Part shown: positions 1 through 11,650 of the stretch, piece by piece
Layout: every line of letters begins with the position of its first letter
Numbering within the stretch: the first letter of the stretch is position 1
Assembly (NCBI RefSeq): GCF_024679095.1
Contig: NW_026110558.1
Coordinates: 36,598-100,597 of the forward strand
Source: Eriocheir sinensis
Taxonomy: Eukaryota; Arthropoda; Malacostraca; Decapoda; Varunidae
Length of the DNA stretch: 64,000 nt
Reading direction: 5' to 3'
Program-made: the position numbers and the translations under genes
Notes under the pieces: model-generated
The model's input: only the letters and a program-made list of their open reading frames with translations
Told to the model about the DNA's origin: nothing
Database searches by the model: none

Positions 1-282
1 TGGAGTCCGTCCTCCCAAAACAAATCTGGGCGCTGGTTGAAGTGATGCCATGCGTTCATGAACCCTACGCCTTCATCGTTACATAACTGCTTTAGACTAG
101 TGTTGACGCCGAACGCTTTACTGTTCTTGTATCCGGCGAACGTATTGACTCTCGGTAGAATTCCAGAGACGATGATGTGAGGGGACTTGGTCTTGTATTT
201 CCGAATGACTTGACGGTATTTTGCTAACAGGTTCTGAATTTGAGTTGACTGAAGGTCGTTGGTTCCCGCATGGATCAGATAC
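1..282 (-). pseudogene. Fragment of a non-LTR retrotransposon ORF1 (SGNH esterase domain)
   Basis: Read on the minus strand, about 93 codons run open with the C-terminal half of an SGNH-type esterase domain. YLIHAGTNDL is the G-x-N-D block, followed by SGILPRVNTF, FMNAWHHF and DLFWEDGLH, which holds the D-x-x-H catalytic pair. The order and spacing match the complete ORF1 at 14795-15634, but the residues differ clearly, so it belongs to another family. Esterase ORF1 proteins are typical of the CR1/L2 group of non-LTR elements. The N-terminal half with the nucleophilic serine is missing: the frame runs into a purine tract at about 283. The other end leaves the window. Confidence 0.85.
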
Positions 283-700
283 ACTGAGGAGAAGAAGAAG
301 AAAGAAAGAAGAAAGAAGAAATAGAGGAGGAAGAGAAGAATGTTGGAAATCAAGGAAACAGAGAAAGTGGAATGTCTAAGATGACGAAATATAGAGGAAA
401 GAAACTGCGAAAAGGGACAAAATGAATAAGGAATTGGAGAGAAGTGAAAGGCGGAGAAAGAAGGAGAGGAGAGGAGAAGGAGGAGAGAGAGAAGGGGAGT
501 GAGTGGGAGAAGGAAAGGCAAAGGAAATGAAAAGAGAGACCAGAAAAGAGATTGAGGAAGGAGAGGGTGGTAAAGGAAGAAGGGAGAGGGGGAGGGAACA
601 GGGTGACAGAGGGAGAAGGGGAAGGAAGGGGGAGGGAAATGGAAGCGGAGGGGAAGGAAGGGAAGCCGAAGATGATGAAACAGTGATGAAACGTCAACCG
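283..700. repeat. Purine-rich low-complexity tract
   Basis: Almost entirely A and G on the plus strand, made of irregular GAA, GGA and GAGA motifs. It forms the junction with the truncated esterase ORF1, so on that element's sense strand the flank is CT-rich. No credible gene is seen in it. Confidence 0.8.
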
Positions 701-732
701 GAATGAAACGCGACTCGCTCAGGTTCGGGTCC

Positions 733-2467
733 CTGATATTTCTCTTTCCGAAAAATGTTAACCTTCTCACTTCTCCCTTTGCTCTCCTTCCCTCACCCTT
801 CCATTTCCCTCTCCTCCTCCTCCTCCTCTTCCCCTTCTCCTCTTCCTTCTCCTCCTCCTCCCCCTTTTCTTCTTCCTCTTCCTTCTACGAACAAATGCAT
901 TCTCTCAGTCATCTATCTTTGTGGAAATTTAGCCGACATTCCCTCCTTTCCTCCCTCCCTCCTTCCCTCCCTCCCTCCTCCCCATCTTCCCTCCTTCCCT
1001 CCCTCCCTCCTCCCTATCTTCCCTCCTTCCCTCCCTCCCTCCTCCCTATCTTCCCTCCTTCCCTCCCTCCCTCCTCCCTATCTTCTATCCTTCCCTCCCT
1101 CCCTCCTTCCCTCCCTCCCTCCTCCCTATCTTCCCTCCTTCCCTCCCTCCCTCCTCCCTATATTCCCTCCTTCCCTCACTCCCTCCTCCCTAACTTCCCT
1201 CCTTCCTCCCTTCCTCCTCCTCCCTCCTCCCCTGTCTTCCCTCCTTCCTCCCTCCTCCTCCCTATCTTCCCTCCTTCCCTCCCAATCTTCCTCCTTCCTT
1301 CCTCCCTCCTCCCTCTCTTCCCTCCCTCCCTCCCTATCATCCTCCTTCCCTCCCTCCCTCCTCCCTATCTTCCCTCCTTCTCTCCCTCCCTCCTCCTTAT
1401 CTTCCCTCCTTCCTCCCTCTCCTCCTATCTTCCCTCCTTCCCTCCCCTCCCTCCTCCTCCTATCTTCCCTCCTTTCTCCCTCCTCCTTATCTTCCTCCCT
1501 CCTCCCTATCTTCCTCCTTCCTCCCTCCTCCTCCTCCCTGTCTTCCTTCCTCCTCCCTATCTTCCCTCCCTCCTCCCTATCTTCCCTCCTTCCCTCCTTC
1601 CCTCCTCCCTCCCTATCTTCCCTCCTTCCTCCTTCCTCCCTCCCTCCTCCCTATCTTCCCTCCTTCCCTCCTCCTCCCTCCCTCCTCCTATCTTCCCTCC
1701 TTCCCTTCCTCCCGCCTCCCTATCTTCCCTCCTTCCTCCCTCCTCCTCCCTATCTTCCTCCTTCCTCCCTCCCTCCCTCCTCCCTATCTTCCCTCCTTCC
1801 CTCCTTCCTCCCTCCCGCCTCCCTATCTTCCCTCCTTCCCTCCTCCCTCCTCCCTATCTTCCCTCCTTCCTCCATCCTCCTCCCTATCTTCCTCCTTCCC
1901 CTCCCTCCCCCTATCTTCCCTCCTTCCCTCCTCCTCCTCCCTATCTTCCTCCTTCCCTCCCTCCCTCCTCCCTATCTTCCCTCCTTCCTCCCTCTCCTCC
2001 CTCCTTCCTCCCTCCCTCCTCCCTCCTTCCCTCCCTCCCTTCTTCCCTTCCTCCCTCCCTCCCTCCCTCCCTTCTTCCCTTCCTCCCTCCCTCCCTCCTT
2101 CCCTCTCTTCCCTCCCTCCCTTCCTTCCTTCCCTCCCTCCCTTCCGCCCTTCCCTCCTTCCCTCCCTCCCTCCTCCCTATCTTCCCTCCTTCCCTCCCTC
2201 CTCCTCCCTATCTTCCCTCCTTCCCTCCCTCCCTCCTCCCTATCTTCCCTCCTTCCTCCCTCCTCCCTCCTCCTCCTTATCTTCCCTCTTTCCCTCCCTC
2301 CTCCCTCCCTGTCTTCCCTCCTTCCCTCCCTCCCTCTCCCTATCTTCCTCCCTTCCTCCCTCCCTCCCCCCTATCTGCCCTCCTTTCATCCCTCCTCCTC
2401 CCTATCTTCCCTCCCCTCCCTCCCTATCCTCCCTATCTTCCTCCCTCCCTCCCTTCCCTATCTTTCC
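733..2467. repeat. Pyrimidine-rich minisatellite
   Basis: C and T only over long stretches, built from variants of CCCTCCTTCCCTCC with a recurring CTATCTTCC punctuation about every 25-40 bp. Open frames run the whole length because the unit has no stops, giving Ser/Pro/Leu strings. These are not taken as proteins. The same motif resumes at 5288, 6263 and 8346, so one ancestral array was apparently split by retrotransposon insertions. Confidence 0.9.
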
Positions 2468-5121
2468 CATCTAGAATCCGAAATGTCATTCCCTGGGTAC
2501 GAAAGCTTCCACAAAAGTCGAAAGCACAAGAAAGGAGGAGGAGTAGTTTGCTACGTAAAAAGTACACTCCCTGCCATAAAAATACACAAACAGGACGCAG
2601 AGAAATACGATTCTGTCTATGTGGAATAACCGCAAATAACAAGAAACTAACACTTGCAACCGTATACAGGCCTCCAAAGCAACAGGCAGCCAATGACACT
2701 GCCCTCTCCGAAGAGATTCACTCTCTAACACAAAGCAAGGAAGCAATTATAATTGGGGACTTTAATTGCCCTAACATTGACTGGGGATTGAGGACTGGAG
2801 GTCAAGAGGGTAACAGGCTTATAGAAATGGTGGAGGATTCGCTCCTCACTCAAGTTGTAACTCAACCAACAAAAGAAAACAATCTGCTGGATCTGCTATT
2901 AGTAAGCGACCCCAACCTCATTCGCGACTGTACAGTTGATGAGAAACTTAATGGGTGCGATCACCACTTAATCCGTTTTAATGTCAACATATGTCATAAA
3001 CTCGTAGATAATCCAACAGTGATACCAGATTACAAAAAAGGAAATTTCAACTTAGCCCGTGCGCTGCTTCCCCCTACGACCTGGGACCAACTTGGCATCA
3101 CCGACAATACAATCGACAACGCGTGGAACGTCTTCAAAGATAAGCTGTTGCAAGTAGAGAAGGCTACAGTGCCTACGAAATCCAGGCGAGTAAATGGGGC
3201 CGTAGATCCACCGTGGATGACCAGAGAAATAAAAAGAGCAGTAAACCTAAAAAAAAGGAATTATAATTTGAGGAAAGAGAATGCTACGGCCGAAGCCAGC
3301 ACACAGTACCACAACAGCCTCAGAGCTTGTCGCAGCCTTATTCGGAGTAGCAAACGCAACTATGAAAAGCAAATAGCGCGCGAAATCAAAACTAACTCCA
3401 AGAAATTCTTCACGTACATAAGATCGAAAAAGAAAGTAAAATCCAATATTGGTCCCCTGACAGACGAGACTGGATCTGTAACTCAGGACAGTAAACAGAT
3501 GGCCAGAATCCTCAACAGTAACTTCGCATCCGTATTCACAGTCGAGGACATCGAAACCATTCCCGAGGGCCCTGACCCTATGAGTGAGATCACGCCGCTG
3601 GAAATTGACTCAATATGCGACCAAGAAGTAAAAAAGTACTTGGACAAACTCGACACGAACAAGTCAACGGGACCCGACAGTTTGTCCCCGCGGTTATTAA
3701 AAGAGCTTAAACAACAAATTCTTCAACCACTCACTACCATATTCAACCGGTCAGTTCAACTAAACAAGGTCCCGGAAGACTGGAAGATGGCGAACGTAAC
3801 ACCGATTTTCAAAAAAGGAGACAAAAGCGTTGCATTAAACTACAGGCCCATAAGTTTGACATCAGTGGCAGGAAAAATACTCGAAAAGATTATTAGAGAT
3901 AAACTTGTTAAGTTTCTAGAAAACAATAATATAATCTCCGACACCCAGCATGGCTTCAGAAACAAGCGCTCCTGCCTAACGAATTTATTAGACTTCTTCC
4001 AAGATATATATAAGAACTGGGATGCCCACATCCCCAGTGATGTTATATACCTGGACTTTCAGAAAGCCTTCGACAAGGTACCGCACGAGCGACTCCTTAA
4101 GAAACTGCACTCGGCGGGCATCGGAGCCAATCTGATCGCGTGGATAAGAGATTGGCTCACCGACAGAAAACAACGAGTACTACTCAACGGACAGCCTTCC
4201 GATTGGCTACCAGTCACTAGTGGAGTGCCTCAAGGGTCAGTGCTGGGACCCATCCTCTTTATCATATATATCAATGACCTAGAATCAGGACTGAAATCCA
4301 CAATATCGAAATTTGCAGATGACACCAAGGTGGGTGGAGATGCCCTCACAAAGACCGACTGCGAAATCATTCAGAAAGACCTCAATCACATTATCGAATG
4401 GTCGGAAAAATGGCAAATGTCTTTTAATGTTGACAAATGCAAAGTCATGCACATTGGGTCCCAAAATAGTAACCACACATACATCATGAATGGGAGGCCT
4501 CTGCAAGCGATGCAGGAGGAAAAGGATCTTGGAGTCACTATCAGCAGTGACCTGAAACACGCGAATCACTGTAAAAAAGCATACAACAAGGCCAACATTA
4601 TGCTCGGGTTCATAGCGAGGAACTTCGAGTGTAAAACACCAGACGTGATGCTATCCTTGTATAATTCCATGGTAAGACCGCACCTCGAGTATGCAGTGCA
4701 GTTCTGGTCTCCCAATTACATAAAGGACATTGCTTTACTGGAAAGGATTCAACGACGCGCCACAAAGATGATTCCAACCTTCAATGCTCAACCGTACGAG
4801 GAACGACTCAAGCGACTCAATCTCTTTACATTGGAGAAAAGACGCCTACGAGGGGATATGATTCAAGTCTTCAAGTATCTAAAAAAGTTCAATAACGTCG
4901 ATTACTCCAAATTCTTTGAACTGCAAACCAACTCAAGAACTAGAAATAACGGTTTACCCATTCAGTCGAGTCGATGTAACACAGACATTGGAAGGAGTTT
5001 CTTTTCAAACCGAGTCATCCGCCACTGGAGCAATCTTCCCTCAGAAGTAGTAAATGCGAATACCATCAACTCCTTCAAATATAGAATCGACCGTCATTTC
5101 GCTGCGTCAGGAGTAAACTGA
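2468..5121 (+). pseudogene. CR1-like ORF2 (endonuclease-reverse transcriptase), frameshifted
   Basis: ORF2 of a non-LTR element nicks target DNA and reverse-transcribes the element RNA at the nick. Visible endonuclease motifs are GGGVVCYVKS, ATVYRPP, IIIGDFNCPNIDW and CDHHLIRF. RT motifs are NYRPISLTSV, QHGFR, YLDFQKAFDKVPH (motif A), SGVPQGSVLGP (B) and FADD (C). The CR1-type C-terminal region VRPHLEYAVQFWSPNY...RRATKM follows and the frame ends in AASGVN. The first part of the endonuclease is missing. One single-base deletion near 2625 breaks the frame (TATGTGGAA then TAA). After it the frame is open for more than 800 codons. Confidence 0.92.
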
Positions 5122-5287
5122 ATAACGAGGGGCTTCCATCTGCTCCTCAATATCGAGGTGCTTTCATCTGCTCACCAAGCCCCAAGTGGCGGTCGAGCAG
5201 ATTAAACCACCCAAGCGGGCGACCTCGTAATGAGCCAATAGGCTTTCTGTTGCCTGCATTTCCATGTTTCCATGTTTCCATGTTTCC
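2468..5287 (+). mobile_element. CR1-clade non-LTR retrotransposon, family B copy 1 (5'-truncated)
   Basis: The copy begins inside the endonuclease domain, directly after pyrimidine minisatellite, and ends in a 3' UTR terminating with three tandem CATGTTTC units that run straight back into the same minisatellite. Short 3' terminal tandem repeats in place of poly(A) are known for CR1 elements. The copy at 11651 shares its body with only scattered substitutions, and the copy at 20646 shares the 3' UTR end. Truncation and a frameshift make it non-autonomous. Confidence 0.9.
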
Positions 5288-5345
5288 TCCCTATCTTCCC
5301 TCCATCCCTCCCTCCCTCCTCCCTATCTTTGCTCCTTCCTTCCCT
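5288..5345. repeat. Continuation of pyrimidine minisatellite
   Basis: The CCTCCCTATCTTCCCTCC unit reappears immediately after the CATGTTTC tail of the family B copy, matching the repeat on its 5' side. Confidence 0.8.
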
Positions 5346-5589
5346 CCATGTATACATGTATAAAAAGATCAAAAGTGAAACCTCCGTGTCCTTACAGCCA
5401 CAACATACTTATTTCACCCGTACTCATGAAGATTTACGTACACCTGCCCATAATTTCACACTTTTTCAACACTCACTTTTTTATTCAGGACCTAAAACCT
5501 GGAATTCTATTCATAATAATATTAAAGCTCTAAATTCAATACACTCCTTTAAAAAACAATTTAAAAAAACATATTCTTCTCAATTATAA
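5346..5589 (+). pseudogene. C-terminal remnant of a non-LTR reverse transcriptase
   Basis: The frame reads HTYFTRTHEDLRTP, then LFYSGPKTWNSI and HSFKKQFKKTYSSQL before TAA. The pattern of an R/T-rich segment, then G-P-K-x-W-N-S, then a basic F-K-K-x-x-K tail, is the usual end of L2-like and related ORF2 proteins. No RT catalytic motif remains. Clade assignment is by pattern only. Confidence 0.65.
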
Positions 5590-5793
5590 TTATTAAGTCC
5601 ATGTATCATCTCTCAGAGTGTGTCTTCAGCTAAATCAATTATTACCTTATACTATTATTATTGTATTAATACTATTACTACTTACATTATCATTTACAGT
5701 ACTACCATATTATTTTTATAAATCAATTACAATTTTTGTACTAATAATAATACTTTAATTATATTATTTACACTACTATTATTTTATAATTAT
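5346..5793 (+). mobile_element. L2-like non-LTR element, 3' fragment
   Basis: About 80 codons of a reverse transcriptase C-terminal tail, followed by AT-rich sequence that grades into (ATT)n. The larger L2-like element at 57707 also ends in (ATT)n on its sense strand, which supports kinship. The 5' end is cut off at the pyrimidine minisatellite. Confidence 0.65.
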
Positions 5794-6262
<469 letters not shown>

Positions 6263-6338
6263 TCTCCCTATCTCTCCTCCTTCCCTCCCTCTTTCCCTCC
6301 CTCCTTCCCTCCTCCCTATCTTTTCTCCTTCTTTCCCT
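6263..6338. repeat. Pyrimidine minisatellite segment
   Basis: CTCCTTCCCTCC-type repeats directly upstream of the family C CR1 copy. The same motif resumes at its 3' end (8346). Confidence 0.8.
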
Positions 6339-8345
6339 CCGTATCGGACCGCTTGCTAATGAAAATGGTAACCACACGAACGATGAAAATGAAGTGGCTA
6401 CAATCCTAAATAACTTTTTCGCATCCGTATTTACCGACGGAGATTGTTTATCACCTCAATCGCCGGAGGTTAGAAGGGCCGAAAAGATGTTAAGTGGCGT
6501 GCTCATCATAGAAAGTGACATTTTACGCACAATTGAAAAGATTAAAGTAAGCAAAGCTCCTGGTCCAGACAAAATTACCCCTAGGATCTTAAAATAAATC
6601 AAACATCAAATTTGTAAACCGCTCTCCATCATATTCAATGAATCTTTAACAGCTGGAAAAGTTCCGTCGGATTGGAAACTTGCAAATGTCACACCAATTT
6701 TCAAAAAGGGGGACAAGTCTCATCCAGGAAACTATCGACCAATTAGCCTGTCATCGATTGTTTGTAAGTTAATGGAGACTATCATTCGCGACAATATGGT
6801 GAAATTCTTCGAAGAAAATAATATAATAAATACTTCGCAACATGGCTTCCGTAGTAAGCGTTGGTGTTTGACTAACTTACTTGATTTTTTTCATTATATT
6901 TTTGAGGTGTTTGATGAAAGCAGATCAGTAGATATCATATATCTGGATTTTCAAAAGGCATTTGATAAGGTCCCCCACCAACGATTGCTCAGCAAACTAC
7001 TGGCGCACGGTATCTCGGGTAACATTCACAATTGGCTTGTGGACTGGCTCTCTGAGCGGAAACAGAGAGTAGTTCTAAACGGTGTTACATCTAACTGGCT
7101 CGACGTCAGAAGCGGCGTACCTCAAGGATCAGTGCTTGGCCCCATGCTCTTCTTAATTTATGTTAATGATATCGATGATGGGCTCACTTGCAAAGTATCA
7201 AAATTTGCTGATGACACAAAAATTGTAGGTAAAGTAACTGCGACACTCGACGAAGAAGCTTTACAATCAGATATAGATCGACTTGCACGTTGGGCCAATC
7301 AATGGCAAATGAAATTTAACGTTGACAAATGTAAAGTGTTGCACATCGGAAAAAATAACAATCGCGTTCGGTACGTAATGAATGGCCAACAACTTTCTGC
7401 AGTAAGTAAAGAAAAGGATCTTGGAATCACTATATCAAGCGATTTAAAGCCCGGTCAGCATTGTTCAGAGATAGTTAAAACTGAAAACAAATTGGTTGGC
7501 TTCATCGGACGAGTCTTTAATAATAAATCGGAAAAAGTAATATTAAAACTGTATAATTCGTTGGTTCGACCCCGTCTAGAGTACTGTGTATAGTTTTGGT
7601 CTCCCTATTACAGAAAAGACATAGAAAAGTTGGAACAGGTTCAACGAAGAGTAACAAAGATGATTCCTAGGTTGAGAAATTTATCATATGAACAAAGGCT
7701 TAAAGAAGTAAATTTATTCAGCCTATCAAAACGAAGAATGCGAGGCGATCTAATAGAAGTGTTTAAAATGTTTAAAGGATTCAGTGATATTAATGCGGAA
7801 GATTACTTTACAATTGATCGATCAAATAGAACAAGAAGAAATCACAATTTGAAGATAAGTGGTAAAAGATTCTCGTCGCACGAAGCTAAACACTTCTTCT
7901 TCAATCGAGTTGTTAATGTTTGGAACTCTCTACCCTGTGATGTCGTTGATAGCACAACAGTTACGGCCTTCAAGAATAGATTAAACAAGTGTTCTGTATC
8001 CAACCAGCAACTAAGATATTACTCATTGTCGTAATAACGTTAAGTTCTTTCGAGTACTGGTGTCCTTGTCCGCTTTTATCGCCCGGTTAGTGGTAGCAGT
8101 AATGGTAGTTCTTTCCTCTTTCTTACATAAATTCCATGCAGTTTTTCCATGCTGCATGATTCTTTTTCATTCCCTGCCAGCTCTGGCTGGAGGGATGGGG
8201 GGTGGGGAGGAGCCTTCGCCTTTGGTGTCCTTCATCTTCTACCTTTGATTAGATAGTTAGTGTAGCTTGTCACAAACAGCCTCGTAAGGACCAGCAGGTC
8301 TGCTGTTGTTTGTTCTTCCTTTGTGTTTATTTGTGTTCCTTTGTG
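6339..8345 (+). mobile_element. CR1-clade non-LTR retrotransposon, family C (5'-truncated)
   Basis: A third CR1-like family. It starts just upstream of the RT domain at a junction with pyrimidine minisatellite and ends in a roughly 300 bp 3' UTR finishing with short TTTGTGTTCC-type tandem units. It then re-enters CTCCTTCCCTCC repeats. Thus the same simple repeat lies on both sides, with CT on the element's sense strand. Confidence 0.85.
6340..8034 (+). pseudogene. CR1-like ORF2 reverse transcriptase, two nonsense codons
   Basis: Reads GPLANENG, FASVFTDGD, KAPGPDKITPRIL, NVTPIFKKGDKS, QHGFRSKR, YLDFQKAFDKVPH (RT motif A), SGVPQGSVLGP (B), FADD (C), SLVRPRLEYCV, RRVTKMIPRL and a FNRVVNVWNSLP tail. 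The frame is interrupted by TAA at about 6595 and by TAG at about 7591, where related copies have Gln-Phe-Trp. No endonuclease domain is present. It diverges from families A and B by many substitutions, so it is a separate lineage. Confidence 0.9.
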
Positions 8346-9303
8346 CTCCTATCTCTCCTCCTTCCCTCCCTCCCTTCTTCCCTCATTCCCTCCCTCCTCC
8401 CTATCTTTGGTCCTTCCTTCCCTCCCTATCTCTCCTCCTTCCCTCACTCCCTCCTACCCTCCTTCCTTCGCTCCTCCCTATCTTTTCTACTTTCCCTCCC
8501 TATCTCTCCCTCCCTCCCTCCCTGCCTTACTTCTCCTTACCATAAACTCCCTAATGAACCTATTTTCCTTTCTCCCTTCTCCCTTTCCCCCTTCCTCCCT
8601 TTCCCCTTTCGTCCCATCCTTCCCCTCTCGCCTCTCTCTCTCTTCACCTCTCCCTCCCTCTCTCCCACTCTCCTCCTCCTTCCACTCCCTCCTGTTCATG
8701 TTTTCCTCCTCCGTCTTCTTGTCTTCCTATTTTCAGCCTATTTTTCCTTTGTTTCCTGTCCTCCTCTCCCTTCCTTCTTCCCTTCTTCTGTTCTTGCCTC
8801 CCTCCCTCCTCCCCGTCTTCCTGTCTTCTTCCTTTCCTCTCTGTCTTCTCGCTCTTCGTCCCGTCACTTTTGTTTTCCTCTCCCTCACTTGTCTCTCCTT
8901 GATCGCTGTGTCCTCCTCTCCCCTTCATCTCCCTCCCACCTTCCTCCCCTTCTCCTTTCTCTTCATCCGTCCCAGTCGTTCGTCTCTCTCCCTCTCCTTC
9001 ATCCTCTCTTCATTTCTCTTATTTCTCTTATTTTCTTCTCTTCTTCTCCACTCCTTTGCTCCTTCCCTTTCCCTTTCTCTGCATCTCTCCTTCCTTCCCT
9101 TCCCTCCTGTCTTCCATTCTCCTCTCCCTGTGTTAATGGCTCGTTCTCTTCTCTCCCTTCATCCCACGTCTCCCTTCCTCCTGCTTTTCTCTCCATCTCC
9201 TCTTTATTCTCTCTTCTCGTCTCCTCTCCCACCCTTCCCTCCTCCTCCTTTTCCCTCCCTTCATCAAACCCTTTTCCTTTGTCTCCTCCTCTCTTGTTCC
9301 TCC

Positions 9304-9305
<2 letters not shown>
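8346..9305. repeat. Pyrimidine-rich tract grading from minisatellite to degenerate CT-rich sequence
   Basis: The first 200 bp keep the CTCCTTCCCTCC minisatellite. After that the strand stays more than 85 percent C and T but less regular. Several overlapping open frames on both strands are compositional and are not called. Confidence 0.8.

Positions 9306-9350
<45 letters not shown>
9306..9350. repeat. (CT)n followed by (CA)n
   Basis: A short compound dinucleotide array, separated by ACTTGC from the long (GA)n array to its right. Confidence 0.9.
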
Positions 9351-9353
9351 ACT

Positions 9354-9474
<121 letters not shown>

Positions 9475-9478
9475 TTAC

Positions 9479-10244
9479 CTTCTTTGGATATCCTTCGCTG
9501 CCGGAAACGCCACATCACCGCCACAAGAACAACAAGAACACCAACACCTATCATTGCCGACACAACGATGATGGTGATGGTGGTTGTGGTGATGGTGGTT
9601 GTAGGGGTGGTGGTGGTGGTGATCGTAGGGGTGGTGGTGGTGGTGGTGGTCGTAGGGGTGGTGGTGGTGGTGGTGGTCGTAGGGGTGGTGGTGGTGGTGG
9701 TGATGGGGATGTAGGTGCAGTTTATCCATGAGAGGCTTTGTCTTGTGTATCCTTTAAGAGTACACTGTCGACTCGGGTACTGTGATCTCCACCTTGAGGG
9801 CCCGTGAGCCTCAACAGTAACAGCCCGGTAATCAGGGAAGTAGCCCGTTCTGCGGCACCCAAGAGCACAATCAACAGTCCATACTGCAAACTGAAGACCG
9901 TAGCCATTGATGCTGCCATAGTTCAACACACGTGCCCACAACCCCCACCACTGTGCGTCCCCAGGGAAGCAAGTGGCGTCCAGCGTGAACCAGGCGTCGC
10001 TCAGCAAGCCACCGCCCGCCGCCACGAGCCTGATGCCTTTGAACCCTGGATCGGGGTGCACGTACAAGATGGTGCTCCAGGCGCCCCTGTTATGTTCAAT
10101 GGTGGTAACGTTCTTCCATTCCTCATCCCCCGAGATGGTAATTTGGGCAGGGCAGTGTGGGTCCCAGTGGGGTCTGAAGGAATTTCCGGCCGCAAGCAAC
10201 GATGCTTCAATAAACAGCAAGATCAAGGGCAGCCTGGCCTTCAT
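9479..10244 (-). CDS. Putative type I membrane protein with Thr-rich stalk, exon 1
   Basis: About 255 codons. Residues 1-20 (MKARLPLILLFIEASLLAAG) look like a cleavable signal peptide. Residues 21-180 form an ectodomain with six cysteines (31, 92, 126, 130, 161, 176) and N-glycosylation sequons at N45 and N175. Residues 182-223 are a Thr-Pro mucin-like stalk encoded by a (GGT/GAT)-rich repeat. Residues 225-244 (IIVVSAMIGVGVLVVLVAV) are a transmembrane helix, followed by a basic tail RFRQRRISK. The frame would continue into (TC)n as Ser-Leu repeats, but AAGAAG followed by GTAAAA is a good splice donor just before it, so the exon probably ends at 9479. The start has a good context (GCCACGATGA) and a TATA promoter lies upstream. 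I do not recognise the ectodomain family. Surface receptor or adhesion function is only an inference from topology. Confidence 0.75.
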
Positions 10245-10253
10245 CGTGGCTCA

Positions 10254-10308
<55 letters not shown>
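10254..10308. repeat. (TG)n microsatellite in the 5' UTR
   Basis: On the gene's sense strand this is (CA)n, ending about 10 bases before the ATG of the membrane protein exon. Length variation here would alter leader length but not the protein. Confidence 0.9.
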
Positions 10309-10311
<3 letters not shown>

Positions 10312-10457
10312 GGGAAGAGTGTTGAGTCTTGAGTGTTGAGCTTCTAAAGACTGCTGAGGCGTTCACTCTCGTATCTTCGCAGCGACTCGTGGTCTCCCTT
10401 TCCTTGGAGACGCAATTCAGCGAGCAGCGACCACTCCCGGCAGGACGAGAGAGACAC

Positions 10458-10489
10458 TGGGGAGAAATGGCTGTGCTTGTGATTATATA
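10458..10489 (-). promoter_or_regulatory. TATA box and initiator of the membrane protein gene
   Basis: On the minus strand TATATAA occupies 10489-10483. An initiator-like CCAGTGT has its A at 10458, giving about 31 bp TATA-to-start spacing, as expected for an RNA polymerase II core promoter. It would make a 5' UTR of about 210 nt containing the (CA)n array. The start site is inferred, not observed. Confidence 0.55.
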
Positions 10490-10828
10490 CTGGGCGCCTT
10501 TTAGATAATTTTCCTACAGTTTCCAGATCTGGGACAGGATGTTTCGTGCGTGCCTTGCTGTGTACTACTTCACGCCTCGACACAACTTACTCCGGGCTCA
10601 AAGTACGACTATTACTCAGCGCCACAGAGAACATCAACCGGGAGTTCACGGGTGACTTTCTCTGTTCAAGGTGCAGAAGCTGAGTAAAACTATGGCGAGG
10701 ATCACAGAACAGTCCATGCTGGAAAGTCTCAGCACCTTCCAATAGAGGCTTTTCAAACAGGCGAACTGAGACGCCGAGACGCTTGAAAATGCGGCTTTTT
10801 GTCTCCCTTGCAGCCGACGGAAGGTAGG
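10490..10828. other. Upstream region of the host gene, no further feature seen
   Basis: Non-repetitive sequence of mixed composition. It may hold upstream regulatory DNA, but no specific motif could be supported. Confidence 0.4.
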
Positions 10829-11243
10829 GGAATGATCAGAGAAGAATGGACACGAAAGGAAGGGAAATTATCAGAGAAGGATGGACACGAAAGGAAGGGA
10901 AATGATCAGAGAAGGATGGACACGAAAGGAAGGGGAATTATCAGAGAAGAATGGACACGAAAGGAAGGGAAATGATCAGAGAAGGATGGACACGAAAGGA
11001 AGGGAAATGATCAAAGAAGAATGGACACGAAAGGAAGGGAAATGATCAGAGAAGGATGGACACGAAAGGAAGGGAAATGATCAGAGAAGGATGGACACGA
11101 AAGGAAGGGAAATGATCAGAGAAGAATGGACACGAAAGGAAGGGAAATGATCAGAGAAGGATGGACACGAAAGGAAGGGAAATGATCAGAGAAGGATGGA
11201 CACGAAAGGAAGGGAAATGATCAGAGAAGGATGGACACGAAAG
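10829..11243. repeat. 35 bp tandem repeat, about 12 copies
   Basis: The unit contains AATGATCAGAGAAGG and ATGGACACGAAAGGAAGGG. Copies differ by single substitutions (GAAGG or GAAGA; AAATG or AATTA). The array is almost pure, so it is probably young or homogenised. It fades into an A/G-rich tail. Confidence 0.95.
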
Positions 11244-11387
11244 GGAAGAAAGAATAAAAGGAATAAAAATGAAAAAAAAGAACAAGGGACGAAGAACAAC
11301 AACAATAAAAAGATTAAATTAAAGAAGAAGAATAAAAGGTTAACAAAAGAAGGGAAAAAATAGAAAATACCAAAGAGAAGAAAGAAA

Positions 11388-11552
<165 letters not shown>

Positions 11553-11592
11553 GTCTGAGTCTGAGTGTATGTGATACGAAGTTATGACTCTC

Positions 11593-11650
11593 CCTCCTCC
11601 ACCTCCTCCTCCTCCTCCTCCTCCTCCTCCTTTCATTCATTCATTCATTC
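11593..11650. repeat. (TCC)n then (ATTC)n
   Basis: CTCCTC triplets followed by four to five CATT units that merge with ATTCAACCGGTCAG of the family B copy. The element sequence also has ATTCAACC there, so the 5' junction shows microhomology. Confidence 0.85.

Noticed and set aside
703..2470. Very long open frames rich in Ser, Pro and Leu joined to the ORF2 at 2468
   Set aside because: They are translations of a pyrimidine minisatellite without stop codons. The join to ORF2 is only the truncation junction.
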